DNA from: Lutimaribacter pacificus
GTDB taxonomy: Bacteria; Pseudomonadota; Alphaproteobacteria; Rhodobacterales; Rhodobacteraceae
Reading direction: 5' to 3'
Assembly: GCF_900142185.1 (NCBI RefSeq)
Contig: NZ_FQZZ01000002.1
Span: 248,001-312,000 of the forward strand
DNA: 64,000 nucleotides
The notes beneath the pieces are model-generated. The model had not been told where the DNA came from and searched no databases. It was given only the letters and a program-made list of their open reading frames with translations. This document shows positions 7,891 through 16,867 of the stretch, piece after piece. Position numbers and translations under genes: made by a program. Position 1 is the first letter of the stretch, and the number at the start of each line of letters is the position of its first letter.

Positions 7891-9129
7891 ATGACACTGA
7901 CACCCAATTCACCGAACTACAGCTCCGATACCGATCCGGCGATCAAGGAGTTCAACACCACGAAACTGCTGAAGAACGCGCGCAAACAGGCTGAGGACCG
8001 GAACTACAAGGACTTCTTTATTTGTGATGTGGACAGCCACCACTACGAAACCGAAGCCCTGCCAGAAATCCTTCAATACATGGACGACCCGGTGCTGCGC
8101 CATCTCGGCATGTCGGCGGGTAATGTCGGTCGTGCGGGCCTGATCCCCCAGGCGATCGGCTCACAGGACATGGCCGGACGCGTGACGCGCTATGCCGGCC
8201 GCAACAAAGAGGTCGTGCCCGAAAAGCCGCACCGCGACATCACGCTGACCCGGCGCTGGATGGACGCCATGGGTGTCGACATGGCGTGCCTGTTCCCGAC
8301 GCCGATGCTGCTGCTGGCGACGCATCCACAGCCCGAGGTCGAGGTGGCGATGGCGCGGGCCTATAACCGTTGGCTTTGCGAGCGGATTCTCGAAGAAGAC
8401 AAGCGCATCGTCTCGATGGTCTATCTTCCGATGAACGAGCCGCACGAGGCCGAGAAGATGATCGACGAATTCGCCGAACGCAAAGGCGTCGTCGGTTTCC
8501 TGTCCACGGGCTACCTGAAGCGTCCGGTGCATGACAACGTCAACATGCGCATCTACGCCAAGCTGGAAGAGCACGGTATGCCGCTGGGCTTCCATGCGGC
8601 CTATCACTGGGCGGATTCGTCTCTTGCGCAGCTGAACAAGTTTATCTCGGTTCATGCGCTGGGCTTCAGTTTCTGCAACATCATCCACATGACCAACTGG
8701 GTGCTGAACGGTATGCCCGAGCGGTTCCCCAAGCTCAAAACGATGTGGATCGAAAGCGGCCTTGCGTGGATTCCGTTCCTGATGCAGCGGTTGGACAACG
8801 AATACATGATGCGCACCTCGGACGCTCCGCTGCTGAAGAAAAAGCCGAGCGATTACATGCGCGAAATGTTCTATTCGTCGCAGCCCATCGAGCTGGTCGA
8901 CAACAAGGAAGCCCTGGAAGTCACGTTCAAGATGATCAACGCTGAATCGCAGCTTCTGTATTCGTCCGACTATCCGCACTGGGACATGGACCTGCCGAGC
9001 ACGATCTACGACATCCCTTTCCTGGGCGAAAAGGCCAAGAGGGATATCCTGGGCGGCAACGCGCAAAAGCTGTTCAATCTCGATCCGGTGATGTCGGATT
9101 GGAAGCTTGAGGCACGCAAGGCCGGCTGA
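7891..9129 (+). CDS. Amidohydrolase-2 family metal-dependent hydrolase/decarboxylase
   Basis: A 412-residue TIM-barrel protein of the amidohydrolase_2 (ACMSD-like) family, which contains decarboxylases and hydrolases of aromatic ring-cleavage products. The first metal-binding strand reads CDVDSHHYE instead of the usual DxHxH. Later His residues (GFHAAYHW, SVHALGF) and the terminal Asp in YSSDYPHWD are at positions expected for metal or catalytic ligands. GGGAGGA at 7876-7882 serves as ribosome site. It is the last gene of the MarR-controlled operon. Substrate unknown; an aromatic acid is likely from context. Confidence 0.85.
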   Translation: MTLTPNSPNYSSDTDPAIKEFNTTKLLKNARKQAEDRNYKDFFICDVDSHHYETEALPEILQYMDDPVLRHLGMSAGNVGRAGLIPQAIGSQDMAGRVTRYAGRNKEVVPEKPHRDITLTRRWMDAMGVDMACLFPTPMLLLATHPQPEVEVAMARAYNRWLCERILEEDKRIVSMVYLPMNEPHEAEKMIDEFAERKGVVGFLSTGYLKRPVHDNVNMRIYAKLEEHGMPLGFHAAYHWADSSLAQLNKFISVHALGFSFCNIIHMTNWVLNGMPERFPKLKTMWIESGLAWIPFLMQRLDNEYMMRTSDAPLLKKKPSDYMREMFYSSQPIELVDNKEALEVTFKMINAESQLLYSSDYPHWDMDLPSTIYDIPFLGEKAKRDILGGNAQKLFNLDPVMSDWKLEARKAG

Positions 9130-9137
9130 CGCCGGTC

Positions 9138-9168
9138 GGCGCGGCCCGGTTGCGTACCGGGCCGCGCC
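9138..9168 (+). terminator. GC-rich hairpin after the amidohydrolase gene
   Basis: A perfect 13-bp stem (9138-9150 with 9156-9168) and a 5-base loop start nine bases after the stop codon. There is no T run, so it may stabilise the mRNA end rather than terminate by itself. Confidence 0.55.
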
Positions 9169-9208
9169 ATCGTCGCAGGGCGCGACGAACTGGGTAAACC
9201 CCGCCAGA

Positions 9209-9237
9209 TTGACAAACATAGACCTCTAAGTTATTGT
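9209..9237 (+). promoter_or_regulatory. Promoter of the universal stress protein gene
   Basis: TTGACA (9209-9214) and TATTGT (9232-9237) are 17 bases apart, 40 bases upstream of the start codon at 9278. Confidence 0.6.
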
Positions 9238-9277
9238 CGCGCAAAGGCCGCTCACTGGCCGAAAAGCGAGAAAAAAC

Positions 9278-10102
9278 ATGAGCATAAAAAACCTCCTGCT
9301 TGCCCATACCGGAAGCTCCGGTTTCCCGAGCAGCTTGCGCCATGCAGTGAAGATCGCCGCCCGACATGAGGCGTGGCTGACCGGAGTTTACGGCAACACG
9401 TCGTCCTATTTCGATCAGGCCATTGGCCTGACGGAAGACCTGCGTGAAAAGCTCGGGTCAATTCGAAACGAACGGATCGAGGCGTCGCGCCAGTTGTTTC
9501 AGGACGAGGTGACAGCGGCGGGGATCGAAAGCCGCTCGCAGTTTCTCGTGCCCGAGATGGTTGGCAAGGTCGCGCTGACGGAAATCGCGCGGAGTTTCGA
9601 TTTCGTCATAACAGGCTACCAGCCCCGGCTGCCCACGGATGAGTTCCGCGCCGCCAGCCCCGACCTGGTGGCGCTGCAAAGCGGCCGCCCGGTTCTCGTG
9701 GTGCCGGATGGGTATGAATCACAGGGCTTGGCAGATCATGCCATCGTTGCCTGGGACGGTAAGCGGTCGGCCGCGAGGGCGCTCAACGATGCCATGATGA
9801 TCCTGGAAGAAAAGCCCAGGAAAGTCTCGGTCGTCACGGTTGGCGACACGTTGCACGAGCTGCCCCCCGGCACCGGCATCCTGGCGCATCTGGAACGTCA
9901 CGGCATTCAGGCCGAACATCTCAAACGGCAGAGATCCGGCCGGAAAATTGCCGATGTGATCGAGGATACCGCAACCGAAATCGGCGCGAAGCTGATCGTC
10001 ATGGGCGCGTATGAGCACAGCAAGTTTTCTCAGGACCTGTTCGGCGGGGTAACGCACCAGGTGCTGCGATCGGCAAAAGTGCCGGTGTTCATGTCCCACT
10101 AA
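9278..10102 (+). CDS. Universal stress protein with two Usp domains
   Basis: A 274-residue cytoplasmic protein made of two Usp repeats. The first ends near PVLVVPDG (about residue 145). The second contains VMGAYEHSKFSQDLFGGVT, a version of the G-x2-G-x9-G-(S/T) nucleotide loop, and ends PVFMSH. Tandem Usp proteins are stress-related ATP/AMP-binding proteins. It has its own promoter and is not obviously part of the catabolic operons. Confidence 0.9.
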   Translation: MSIKNLLLAHTGSSGFPSSLRHAVKIAARHEAWLTGVYGNTSSYFDQAIGLTEDLREKLGSIRNERIEASRQLFQDEVTAAGIESRSQFLVPEMVGKVALTEIARSFDFVITGYQPRLPTDEFRAASPDLVALQSGRPVLVVPDGYESQGLADHAIVAWDGKRSAARALNDAMMILEEKPRKVSVVTVGDTLHELPPGTGILAHLERHGIQAEHLKRQRSGRKIADVIEDTATEIGAKLIVMGAYEHSKFSQDLFGGVTHQVLRSAKVPVFMSH

Positions 10103-10620
10103 GCCGGCTCCGGCATAAGGCGGCGCCTTGGGTTTCGCTGCCCGACAACGCGCGGGCTGTAATCGGCCCAGCATTGTCCGCCGCGACATCCGGGCGTTCT
10201 TACTCTGCCCGGGGCCACTGGAATCCAGTCGGCTTCATGTCGGGCGATATGCGTCTGTGGGCTCCCTATATTATTGTTTTCACAAAATCTTCCGACATGC
10301 GTTTGGCGCAAGCGGGCCGGCGCCTGTCACCTGATCTCTGTATATTAGGCATTAAAACTGGACAATTGTCCGTATTTTTTGTCATGCTCGCCGGTGAAGG
10401 CCGCATGACAGATTCGCCGTGGCGTGGCCCCGGCGAATGGTGACGCGGTTGAGGAGGGTCGGGGAGGGCCATGTATAATTCGTTCGCACGGAATGCCGGA
10501 ACAGCAACTGCGGCGGTTTGACAGGTTTCGCTGACGCCGTATTGGCCGTGAACTCCGGGACCGATGTCGCCTGTGCAAAGGGCGTTTTCGTTTCACCAAT
10601 TTTCACACTGGGAGAACTAC
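10103..10620 (+). other. 518-base non-coding gap with an AT-rich core and a perfect palindrome
   Basis: No supported gene is visible. The middle (about 10260-10390) is much more AT-rich than its surroundings. It holds the perfect 12-base palindrome ggacaattgtcc at 10360-10371, which could be an operator for the downstream acyl-CoA ligase/aldehyde dehydrogenase operon. GGAG at 10611-10614 is the ribosome site of the next gene. Confidence 0.5.
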
Positions 10621-12249
10621 ATGCTTGGCTCAATGATGAAGAAAGAGCTGCTGATCAGCGACCTGATCGTGCACGCCGAAAATTACCACGGCGATACCGA
10701 GATCATTTCGCGGGAAACCTCGGGTGAGATGAATGTCACGACCTGGGCCGAAACCGGGGTCGCATCGCGCAGGCTGGCCTCGGCCCTTGCCGGGCTGGGG
10801 CTTGCGCAGGGCGACCGTGTCGCCACGCTGGCCTGGAACAATCACCGCCACCTGAAGATCTGGTTCGCGGTGTCCGGCGGCGGATATGTCTGCCATACGC
10901 TGAACCCCCGGCTGTTCCCGGAGCAGTTCATTTTCATATGCAATGACGCGACCGACAAGGCGATCTTCTTCGACAAGACATTCATGCCGCTGATCACCGG
11001 CACCCGTGATCATCTGACGACCATTGAGCATTTCATCTACATGGGCGCGCGCGACCCCGAGGTGGCCGAGGCTGTTCCCGGCGTTCTTTTCTTCGACGAA
11101 CTGATCGAAACCGGGGACGCAGGATATACTTGGCCGCAATTCAGCGAGGATACGCCCTGTTCGCTCTGCTACACCTCGGGCACGACCGGCCATCCCAAGG
11201 GCGTGCTTTATTATCACCGTTCGACGATGTTGCACACGATGTCGATCGCGCAGCCCGACGGTCTGTCGCTTTCGGCGCGCGAAACGGTGCTGCCGGTGGT
11301 TCCGATGTTCCACGCGAACGCCTGGGGCATTCCCTATGCGACGGCGATGACCGGGGCCAAGCTGGTGATGCCTGGGCCGGGGCTGGATGGCGACAGCCTG
11401 CTTGATCTGATCGACACGCACAAGGTCACGCTGGCGCTTGGGGTTCCGACGATCTGGCAGATGCTGCTGGCCTCGGCGGCGAAATCCGGGTCCAGGATGG
11501 AAAGCCTGAAACGCAACGTGATCGGCGGATCGGCGGCGGCCCCGTCGATGATTGCCACTTTCCGCGAGAAATACGATTGCGAAACGATCCATGCCTGGGG
11601 GATGACGGAAACCAGCCCGCTGGGCACGGCGAACCACCTCAAGGCGAAACATGCCGGCCTTGTCCCGGACGAGGCCGCCGCGCTGCGCGTGGGGCAGGGG
11701 CGTCCGCCCTTCGGGATCGAGATCCGCATCGTCGACGACGCAGGCACCCCCCTGCCGCATGACGGCAAGACCGAAGGCGCGCTTCAGGTGCGTGGCCATT
11801 GGGTTGTCGAAACCTATTTCGGCCAGGCCGAGACCGCCTTGACCGAAGATGGCTGGTTCGATACCGGCGATGTCTCGACCATCGACGCCGACGGGTTCAT
11901 GGTGATCCGCGACCGCACCAAGGACATCATCAAATCGGGGGGCGAATGGATTTCCTCGGTCGATCTGGAAAACATCGCCGTGGCGCATCCCGGCATCGCC
12001 ATGGCCGCGGCCATCGGCGTGAAACACCCCAAATGGGACGAGCGCCCGGTGATCGTCGCGGTCAAGGCCGAAGGCGCCGACCCGTCCGAGCAGGAGATAC
12101 TCGACCTGTTCGAGGGCAAGGTCGCCAGGTGGCAGATCCCCGACAAGGTGATCTTTACCGACGCGATCCCGATCAATGCGACGGGCAAGATGCTCAAGAA
12201 CAAGCTGCGTGACCAGTTCGGCGGTATCTTCTCGAAAGAGGTGGCCTGA
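10621..12249 (+). CDS. Acyl-CoA synthetase (AMP-forming), medium/long-chain FadD-like
   Basis: A 542-residue adenylate-forming ligase that activates a carboxylic acid to its CoA thioester using ATP. Visible motifs are the P-loop YTSGTTGHPKG (about 184-194), the AWGMTETSP motif near 330, GWFDTGDV near 418 and the catalytic C-terminal Lys in NATGKML. Start ATG 10621 with GGAG 10611-10614 was chosen over an upstream ATG (10564) because the family typically begins close to MLGSMMKKELLISDLI. The aldehyde dehydrogenase begins one base after its stop, so the two are co-translated. Substrate unknown. Confidence 0.9.
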   Translation: MLGSMMKKELLISDLIVHAENYHGDTEIISRETSGEMNVTTWAETGVASRRLASALAGLGLAQGDRVATLAWNNHRHLKIWFAVSGGGYVCHTLNPRLFPEQFIFICNDATDKAIFFDKTFMPLITGTRDHLTTIEHFIYMGARDPEVAEAVPGVLFFDELIETGDAGYTWPQFSEDTPCSLCYTSGTTGHPKGVLYYHRSTMLHTMSIAQPDGLSLSARETVLPVVPMFHANAWGIPYATAMTGAKLVMPGPGLDGDSLLDLIDTHKVTLALGVPTIWQMLLASAAKSGSRMESLKRNVIGGSAAAPSMIATFREKYDCETIHAWGMTETSPLGTANHLKAKHAGLVPDEAAALRVGQGRPPFGIEIRIVDDAGTPLPHDGKTEGALQVRGHWVVETYFGQAETALTEDGWFDTGDVSTIDADGFMVIRDRTKDIIKSGGEWISSVDLENIAVAHPGIAMAAAIGVKHPKWDERPVIVAVKAEGADPSEQEILDLFEGKVARWQIPDKVIFTDAIPINATGKMLKNKLRDQFGGIFSKEVA

Positions 12250-12250
12250 C

Positions 12251-13990
12251 ATGGAAGGCGCGCAACTAAGCCTGCAGGATCAGGATACCCTGTACGCGGG
12301 GTATGAAACCGCGCTGGCCGAACTGGACGCGGCCAAGGATGCGTGGGCCCAAACCCCCGTGCCTGAACGGATCGCCCTGCTGGCCGCGATGAAAGACGGG
12401 ATCATGGCCGTGGCGCGGGACTGGGCCGAAACCTCGGCCCTCAAGAAGGGGCTGACCCCCGATATGCCGGTCTCGGGCGAGGAATGGATCGCCGGCCCCT
12501 ATGCGACGATGGCCGGGGCGAATGCGCTCATGCATACGCTGAGCCAGATGGATGGCAAACGCTTCGTCGATCATCTGCCCACGCGCGAATTGCCCACTGG
12601 CCAGACCGCCGTAAAGGTGCTGCCGCATTCGCTCTGGGATCGCCTGCTGCTTTCCGGGATTTCCGCCGAGGTGTGGATGCAACGGGGCGTGACACCCGCC
12701 AACCTGAAGAAACACGCGGCCATCGTCTATGACCAGCCGGAAAGCAAACGCAAGGGCAAGGTCGCGCTGATCCTCGGGGCGGGCAACGTGGCGGCGATCA
12801 CACCGCTGGACGTGTTGCAAAAGCTGTTCCTGGAAAACCAGGTGGTCATCCTCAAGATGAACCCGGTCAACGATTACCTGACCGGGTTTTTCGAAATGGC
12901 GATGAAACCCTTTATCGACATGGATGCCCTGCGCATCGTCAAGGGCGACGCGGCGGGCGGGGCCTATCTGTGCGAACATCCCATCGTGGAAGAGCTGCAC
13001 ATCACCGGCTCGGACAAGACCCACGATGCGATCGTCTGGGGTGTGGGCGACGAGGCCGACAAGAACCGGGCCGCGGGTACGCCGAAGAACGCCAAACGCT
13101 TTACCTCGGAACTGGGCTCGGTCTCGCCGACGATCGTCGTGCCGGGGCCCTGGTCGGCGGCCGATATCCGCTTTCAGGCCGAAAACATCGCCACGATGAA
13201 ACTGCACAATTCCGGCCATAACTGCATCGCCACCCAGGCGCTGATCATGCCGAAGGGTTGGGCCAGGGGTGGCGCGCTGCTGGCCGCGCTCAAAAAGGTG
13301 GCGGCGCAATCGCATCGCCCGGTCTGGTATCCCGGTGCGGAGCAGCGGCTGGAGCACTACGAGATGTGCGGCGGGCAGGTGCAGAAGGTGCCGCGCGGCG
13401 ACAAGGCGCCGCCGCTGGTGATCGGGCAGCTTGGCGAAGACGGCTATAACCGCGAACACGAGGTCTTTGGCCCCGCCATGGGTGTGCGTGAACTGGATGC
13501 CCCGGATGCCGAGACCTATCTGCGCGCCGCCATCGACTATGCCAATAACGAGCTTTGGGGCACGCTGGGCGCGAATATCCTGATCCATCCGCGCACAATC
13601 CGGCAGATCGGGCGCCGGCGGTTCGAAGAAATCCTTGCCGGGCTGCGCTATGGCACGATCGGCGTGAACGGCTGGTGCGGCCTGGGCTTCCTGATCCCCG
13701 CATGCCCCTGGGGGGCCTATCCGGGCCATACGATCGAGGATGTGCAATCGGGCATCGGCACCGTGCACAATGCGTTCATGCTCGAAAACACCGAACGCAC
13801 CATCGTGACGGCGCCATGGCGGCCCTTCCCGCGCGGGCTGCTGTCGCTGCAGTTCACCCTGCTGCCAAAGCCGCCGTTCTTCATCACGAACCGCCGCCAG
13901 CACAGGATCGGGCGGCTTCTGACAGGGTTCCAGTACAAACCCGACTGGACGAAACTACCGAGTATCCTGATCAACGCCTTGCGGGGGTGA
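12251..13990 (+). CDS. Aldehyde dehydrogenase superfamily protein, long variant
   Basis: A 579-residue aldehyde dehydrogenase-fold protein, clearly longer than the usual 480-510. The nucleotide-binding segment is LILGAGNVAAITP. The usual Glu loop ELGGKSP appears as ELGSVSP, and the catalytic Cys is at residue 325 in HNSGHNC. The extra length includes an N-terminal helical region and a C-terminal tail with FITNRRQHRIG. It should oxidise an aldehyde to an acid or acyl-CoA. It is coupled to the upstream acyl-CoA ligase, so the pair may turn an aldehyde into a CoA ester. Substrate unknown. Confidence 0.82.
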   Translation: MEGAQLSLQDQDTLYAGYETALAELDAAKDAWAQTPVPERIALLAAMKDGIMAVARDWAETSALKKGLTPDMPVSGEEWIAGPYATMAGANALMHTLSQMDGKRFVDHLPTRELPTGQTAVKVLPHSLWDRLLLSGISAEVWMQRGVTPANLKKHAAIVYDQPESKRKGKVALILGAGNVAAITPLDVLQKLFLENQVVILKMNPVNDYLTGFFEMAMKPFIDMDALRIVKGDAAGGAYLCEHPIVEELHITGSDKTHDAIVWGVGDEADKNRAAGTPKNAKRFTSELGSVSPTIVVPGPWSAADIRFQAENIATMKLHNSGHNCIATQALIMPKGWARGGALLAALKKVAAQSHRPVWYPGAEQRLEHYEMCGGQVQKVPRGDKAPPLVIGQLGEDGYNREHEVFGPAMGVRELDAPDAETYLRAAIDYANNELWGTLGANILIHPRTIRQIGRRRFEEILAGLRYGTIGVNGWCGLGFLIPACPWGAYPGHTIEDVQSGIGTVHNAFMLENTERTIVTAPWRPFPRGLLSLQFTLLPKPPFFITNRRQHRIGRLLTGFQYKPDWTKLPSILINALRG

Positions 13991-14006
13991 CGCCGATACC
14001 GTCCCG

Positions 14007-15023
14007 TCAGGACGGGTCGGTCACGTTCAGGGGATGGTGCGGTGTCGCGCGAAAGCGGTTGGCATAGTCACGATAGGTCGGCAGCGTCAGCGCCAGCATC
14101 TTGCGCTTGCGGTCGTCCATTGCCCCGATGGCACGCGCCGGGCGCCCGGCCCAGACCTGACCGCTGGTCAGCCGCTGGCCGGGTTCGGTCTGTGTTCCGG
14201 CCGCAACCAGAACGTCGCTTTCCACCACCGTTCCCGGCGCGATCAGCGAGCCGATGCCGACCAGGCTGCCGCTTTCGATGACGCAATCGGTCAGCGTGAC
14301 GTTATGGCCGATGGTCACGTCCGGGCCGATCACGACCTCGCCCGCCTCGCAGGTGACAAGGCTGTTGTCCTGAACATTGGTGCCGTCGCCGATGACGATG
14401 CGGTGCCCGCCTGCATCGAGGCGACACCCATACCAGATGCCCACGCCTTCGCCGACCTCGACAGTGCCACGCACGCGCGCCGAGGGCGCCACAAAGCAAT
14501 CGAGGCTGGTTTGCAGGCCGCCATCGTCCTGCGGCTTTGCCCCCTCGTTGCGGATGCGCTGGTGATAGGCGGCAAGCTCGGGCTCCGTCACGCGGGCCAC
14601 CGGCTTTGCCGGGCTGCCGGAATAGAGCCACCCGCCTTCCAGCTCGCTGCGCGGGAACACGATAGAGCCGGCGGAAATCACCGCTCCCGGCCCGATCCGC
14701 GAACCGTCGAGGATCACGGCCTCGCGCTCGATGACGCAGCCGTCGGCCACGGTGCAGGCATGTATTACCGCGCCTTGCCCGGCAGTCACCCGGTTGCCGA
14801 TATGCGTGGGATAGACGTCATGCGCGATATGCACCGTCGCATGGGCGCCAAGGTGGAAATCGTCGCCGATCTCGACATAGTGCCCGTCCGCGCGGATGAC
14901 CGACCAGGGGCCAAGCCAGGCACCGCTGCCCAGCGTTGCACGGCCCAGAACGACGGCACCTTCCCCGGCAAATGCCGGATCGCCGCCAAAGGCCGGTGAT
15001 GTACCGTTATAGGCGGCACTCAT
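14007..15023 (-). CDS. Tandem gamma-carbonic-anhydrase-like left-handed beta-helix protein
   Basis: A 338-residue protein of two hexapeptide-repeat domains (about 20-160 and 175-330), each like a single gamma-carbonic anhydrase/YrdA chain. Each domain has a WxGPWSVIRAD- or IWYGCRLD-type strand and an SGSPAKP- or AGRPARA-type exit. Gamma-CA zinc needs three His. Domain 1 keeps the first (His65) and third (His88) but has Gln83 in the middle. Domain 2 keeps only the middle one (His240), with Val223 and Thr245 at the others. The losses are complementary. Start ATG 15023 is preferred; an in-frame GTG at 15086 would add 21 residues. Enzymatic activity is uncertain. Confidence 0.78.
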   Translation of the reverse strand: MSAAYNGTSPAFGGDPAFAGEGAVVLGRATLGSGAWLGPWSVIRADGHYVEIGDDFHLGAHATVHIAHDVYPTHIGNRVTAGQGAVIHACTVADGCVIEREAVILDGSRIGPGAVISAGSIVFPRSELEGGWLYSGSPAKPVARVTEPELAAYHQRIRNEGAKPQDDGGLQTSLDCFVAPSARVRGTVEVGEGVGIWYGCRLDAGGHRIVIGDGTNVQDNSLVTCEAGEVVIGPDVTIGHNVTLTDCVIESGSLVGIGSLIAPGTVVESDVLVAAGTQTEPGQRLTSGQVWAGRPARAIGAMDDRKRKMLALTLPTYRDYANRFRATPHHPLNVTDPS

Positions 15024-15130
15024 GGGTTCGAGATGGTCAGCCAAGGGATGTCTTTCTTTTCCTGTGGTAACGGTCTTGCGTATCACGGCCGCGCCGGACG
15101 CCGCTACCGTAACGCCGATCCCCTGCGCGG

Positions 15131-15167
15131 GAAAGAGGCGCCGCCCGGCCTGTGTTCCGGCGGCGCC
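15131..15167 (-). terminator. Terminator of the mutase operon
   Basis: On the minus strand a 9-bp GC stem (15167-15159 with 15145-15137) is followed by CTCTTTC. It lies nine bases after the hcmA stop codon. Confidence 0.6.
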
Positions 15168-15175
15168 CCACCTTG

Positions 15176-16867
15176 TCAGAAGACCGGGGTTTCGCGGTAA
15201 ACGCCCCAGATGCCTTTCAGCTTTTCGACGATGTCGCCCATGGTCGCGCCTTCCTTCACCAGTTCGATGGTGACCGGCATGATGTTGGCGCTGTCGTCCT
15301 TTGCGACCTCGACCAGCCTGTCGAGCAGCGCCTGCACCCTGGCCTCGTCGCGGTTGGCGCGCACCGATTGCGTCCGGTCGATCTGGCGCTTGGCTGTCGT
15401 TTCGTCATAGGGATGCACCTCGATCTTGACGCCGGTTTCATCCACGACATAGCGGTTCACGCCGATCACCGGCTTTTCGCCCGATTGCTTCCGCAGCGCG
15501 GTTTCATAGGCGAAATCGGCGATATGCTTCTGGAACCAGCCTTCCTCGATCAGCTTGATGGTGCCGCCGCGCTCCTCGACCTCGTCGAGCACCTCAAAGA
15601 TCTTCTTCTCGTAATCATTGGTCAGGCTTTCGACGAAATACGATCCCCCCAGCGGGTCCACAACCTGCGTCACGCCGGTTTCGTCCGCGATCACCTGCTG
15701 GGTGCGCAGCGCCAGTTGCATGGCGTTTTCGGTCGGGATGGCAAAGGCCTCGTCATAGCCGTTGGTGTGCAGCGATTGCGCCCCGCCCAGAACCGCGGCC
15801 AGCGCTTGCGTCGTGGTGCGCATCACGTTGACCATGTATTGCGGCTTGGTCAGCGAGGCGGCAGCTGTCTGACAGTGAAAACGCAGGCGCATCGACTCGG
15901 GCTTTTTCGCGCCAAAGCGTTCCTTCATGATCTTGGCATAGACCCGGCGCAGGGCGCGGAACTTGGCGACCTCTTCGAAGAAATCGGCCTGGCAGACGAA
16001 GAAAAAGGCCAGCCGCGGCGCGAAATCGTCGATATCGACGCCGGTTTTCAGCACCTCTTCGACATAGACGATCAGGTTCGCCATGGTAAAGGCCGCCTCG
16101 TGCAGCGGCGACGAACCGGCCTCGGAGATGTGATAACCCGAGATGTTGATCGGGTTGTAGCGTTTCATCGTCTTCGTGGTGTGACCGATGATGTCGCGCA
16201 CGATGCGGACCGAGGGCGCGATGGGATAGATGTATTCCTTTTGCGCCATGTATTCCTTGAGGATATCGGCCTGAACCGTGCCCGAGACCTTGTTCAGGTC
16301 ATAACCGCGCTCTTCGCAAAGCGCGATATACATCGCCAGCAGGATCCACGCGGTCGGGTTGATGGTCAGCGAGACCGAGATGTTTTCCAGGTCGATCCCG
16401 TCCAGCAGCGCGCGCATGTCGGCCAGCGTGTCGATGGCCACGCCCTCGCGGCCGACCTCGCCGTCCGACATCGGATGGTCGCTGTCATAGCCCATCAGCG
16501 TCGGCATGTCGAAATCGGTCGAGATCCCGGTCTGGCCCTGTTCGATCAGGAACTTGAACCGCTTGTTGGTATCTTCGCCGGTGCCGAAACCGGCGATCTG
16601 GCGCATGGTCCAGTTGCGGCCGCGATACATGGTCGGATAGGGGCCGCGGGTAAAGGGATACCGGCCCGGCAGGCCGATATCCTCGGCCGGCGTGTCGGCG
16701 ATGTCGGCGGCGGTATAGGTGCGCTTGACCGGAAAGTCGCCAAGGGTAAAGAACTGTTCCTTGCGCTCGGGCGCGCGGGCGACAAAGTCGGCGACTTCGG
16801 TTTTTTCCCAGTCCTCGACCGCCTTTGCGATATCTTCGGGGCTGGCTTTCGAGATGGATTCAGACAT
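15176..16867 (-). CDS. hcmA: 2-hydroxyisobutyryl-CoA mutase large (substrate-binding) subunit
   Basis: A 563-residue catalytic subunit of an adenosylcobalamin-dependent acyl-CoA mutase, without a C-terminal B12 domain. The fold markers FTRGPYPTMY, GYDSDHP, NISGYH and GGAQSLHTN match the methylmalonyl-CoA mutase family. The residue that is Tyr in methylmalonyl-CoA mutase (RQYAGF) and Phe in isobutyryl-CoA mutase is Ile91 here (RQIAGF). From memory, Ile at this place is diagnostic of 2-hydroxyisobutyryl-CoA mutase, which interconverts 2-hydroxyisobutyryl-CoA and 3-hydroxybutyryl-CoA. The separate B12 subunit, GTPase and CoA ligase in the same operon fit. It is the last gene, overlapping meaH by 8 bases. 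Confidence 0.87.
   Translation of the reverse strand: MSESISKASPEDIAKAVEDWEKTEVADFVARAPERKEQFFTLGDFPVKRTYTAADIADTPAEDIGLPGRYPFTRGPYPTMYRGRNWTMRQIAGFGTGEDTNKRFKFLIEQGQTGISTDFDMPTLMGYDSDHPMSDGEVGREGVAIDTLADMRALLDGIDLENISVSLTINPTAWILLAMYIALCEERGYDLNKVSGTVQADILKEYMAQKEYIYPIAPSVRIVRDIIGHTTKTMKRYNPINISGYHISEAGSSPLHEAAFTMANLIVYVEEVLKTGVDIDDFAPRLAFFFVCQADFFEEVAKFRALRRVYAKIMKERFGAKKPESMRLRFHCQTAAASLTKPQYMVNVMRTTTQALAAVLGGAQSLHTNGYDEAFAIPTENAMQLALRTQQVIADETGVTQVVDPLGGSYFVESLTNDYEKKIFEVLDEVEERGGTIKLIEEGWFQKHIADFAYETALRKQSGEKPVIGVNRYVVDETGVKIEVHPYDETTAKRQIDRTQSVRANRDEARVQALLDRLVEVAKDDSANIMPVTIELVKEGATMGDIVEKLKGIWGVYRETPVF

Noticed and set aside
15176-16867. Methylmalonyl-CoA mutase call for the large subunit
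   Set aside because: The key Tyr is replaced by Ile91, the B12 domain is separate and carries Asp115, and the operon includes a CoA ligase.
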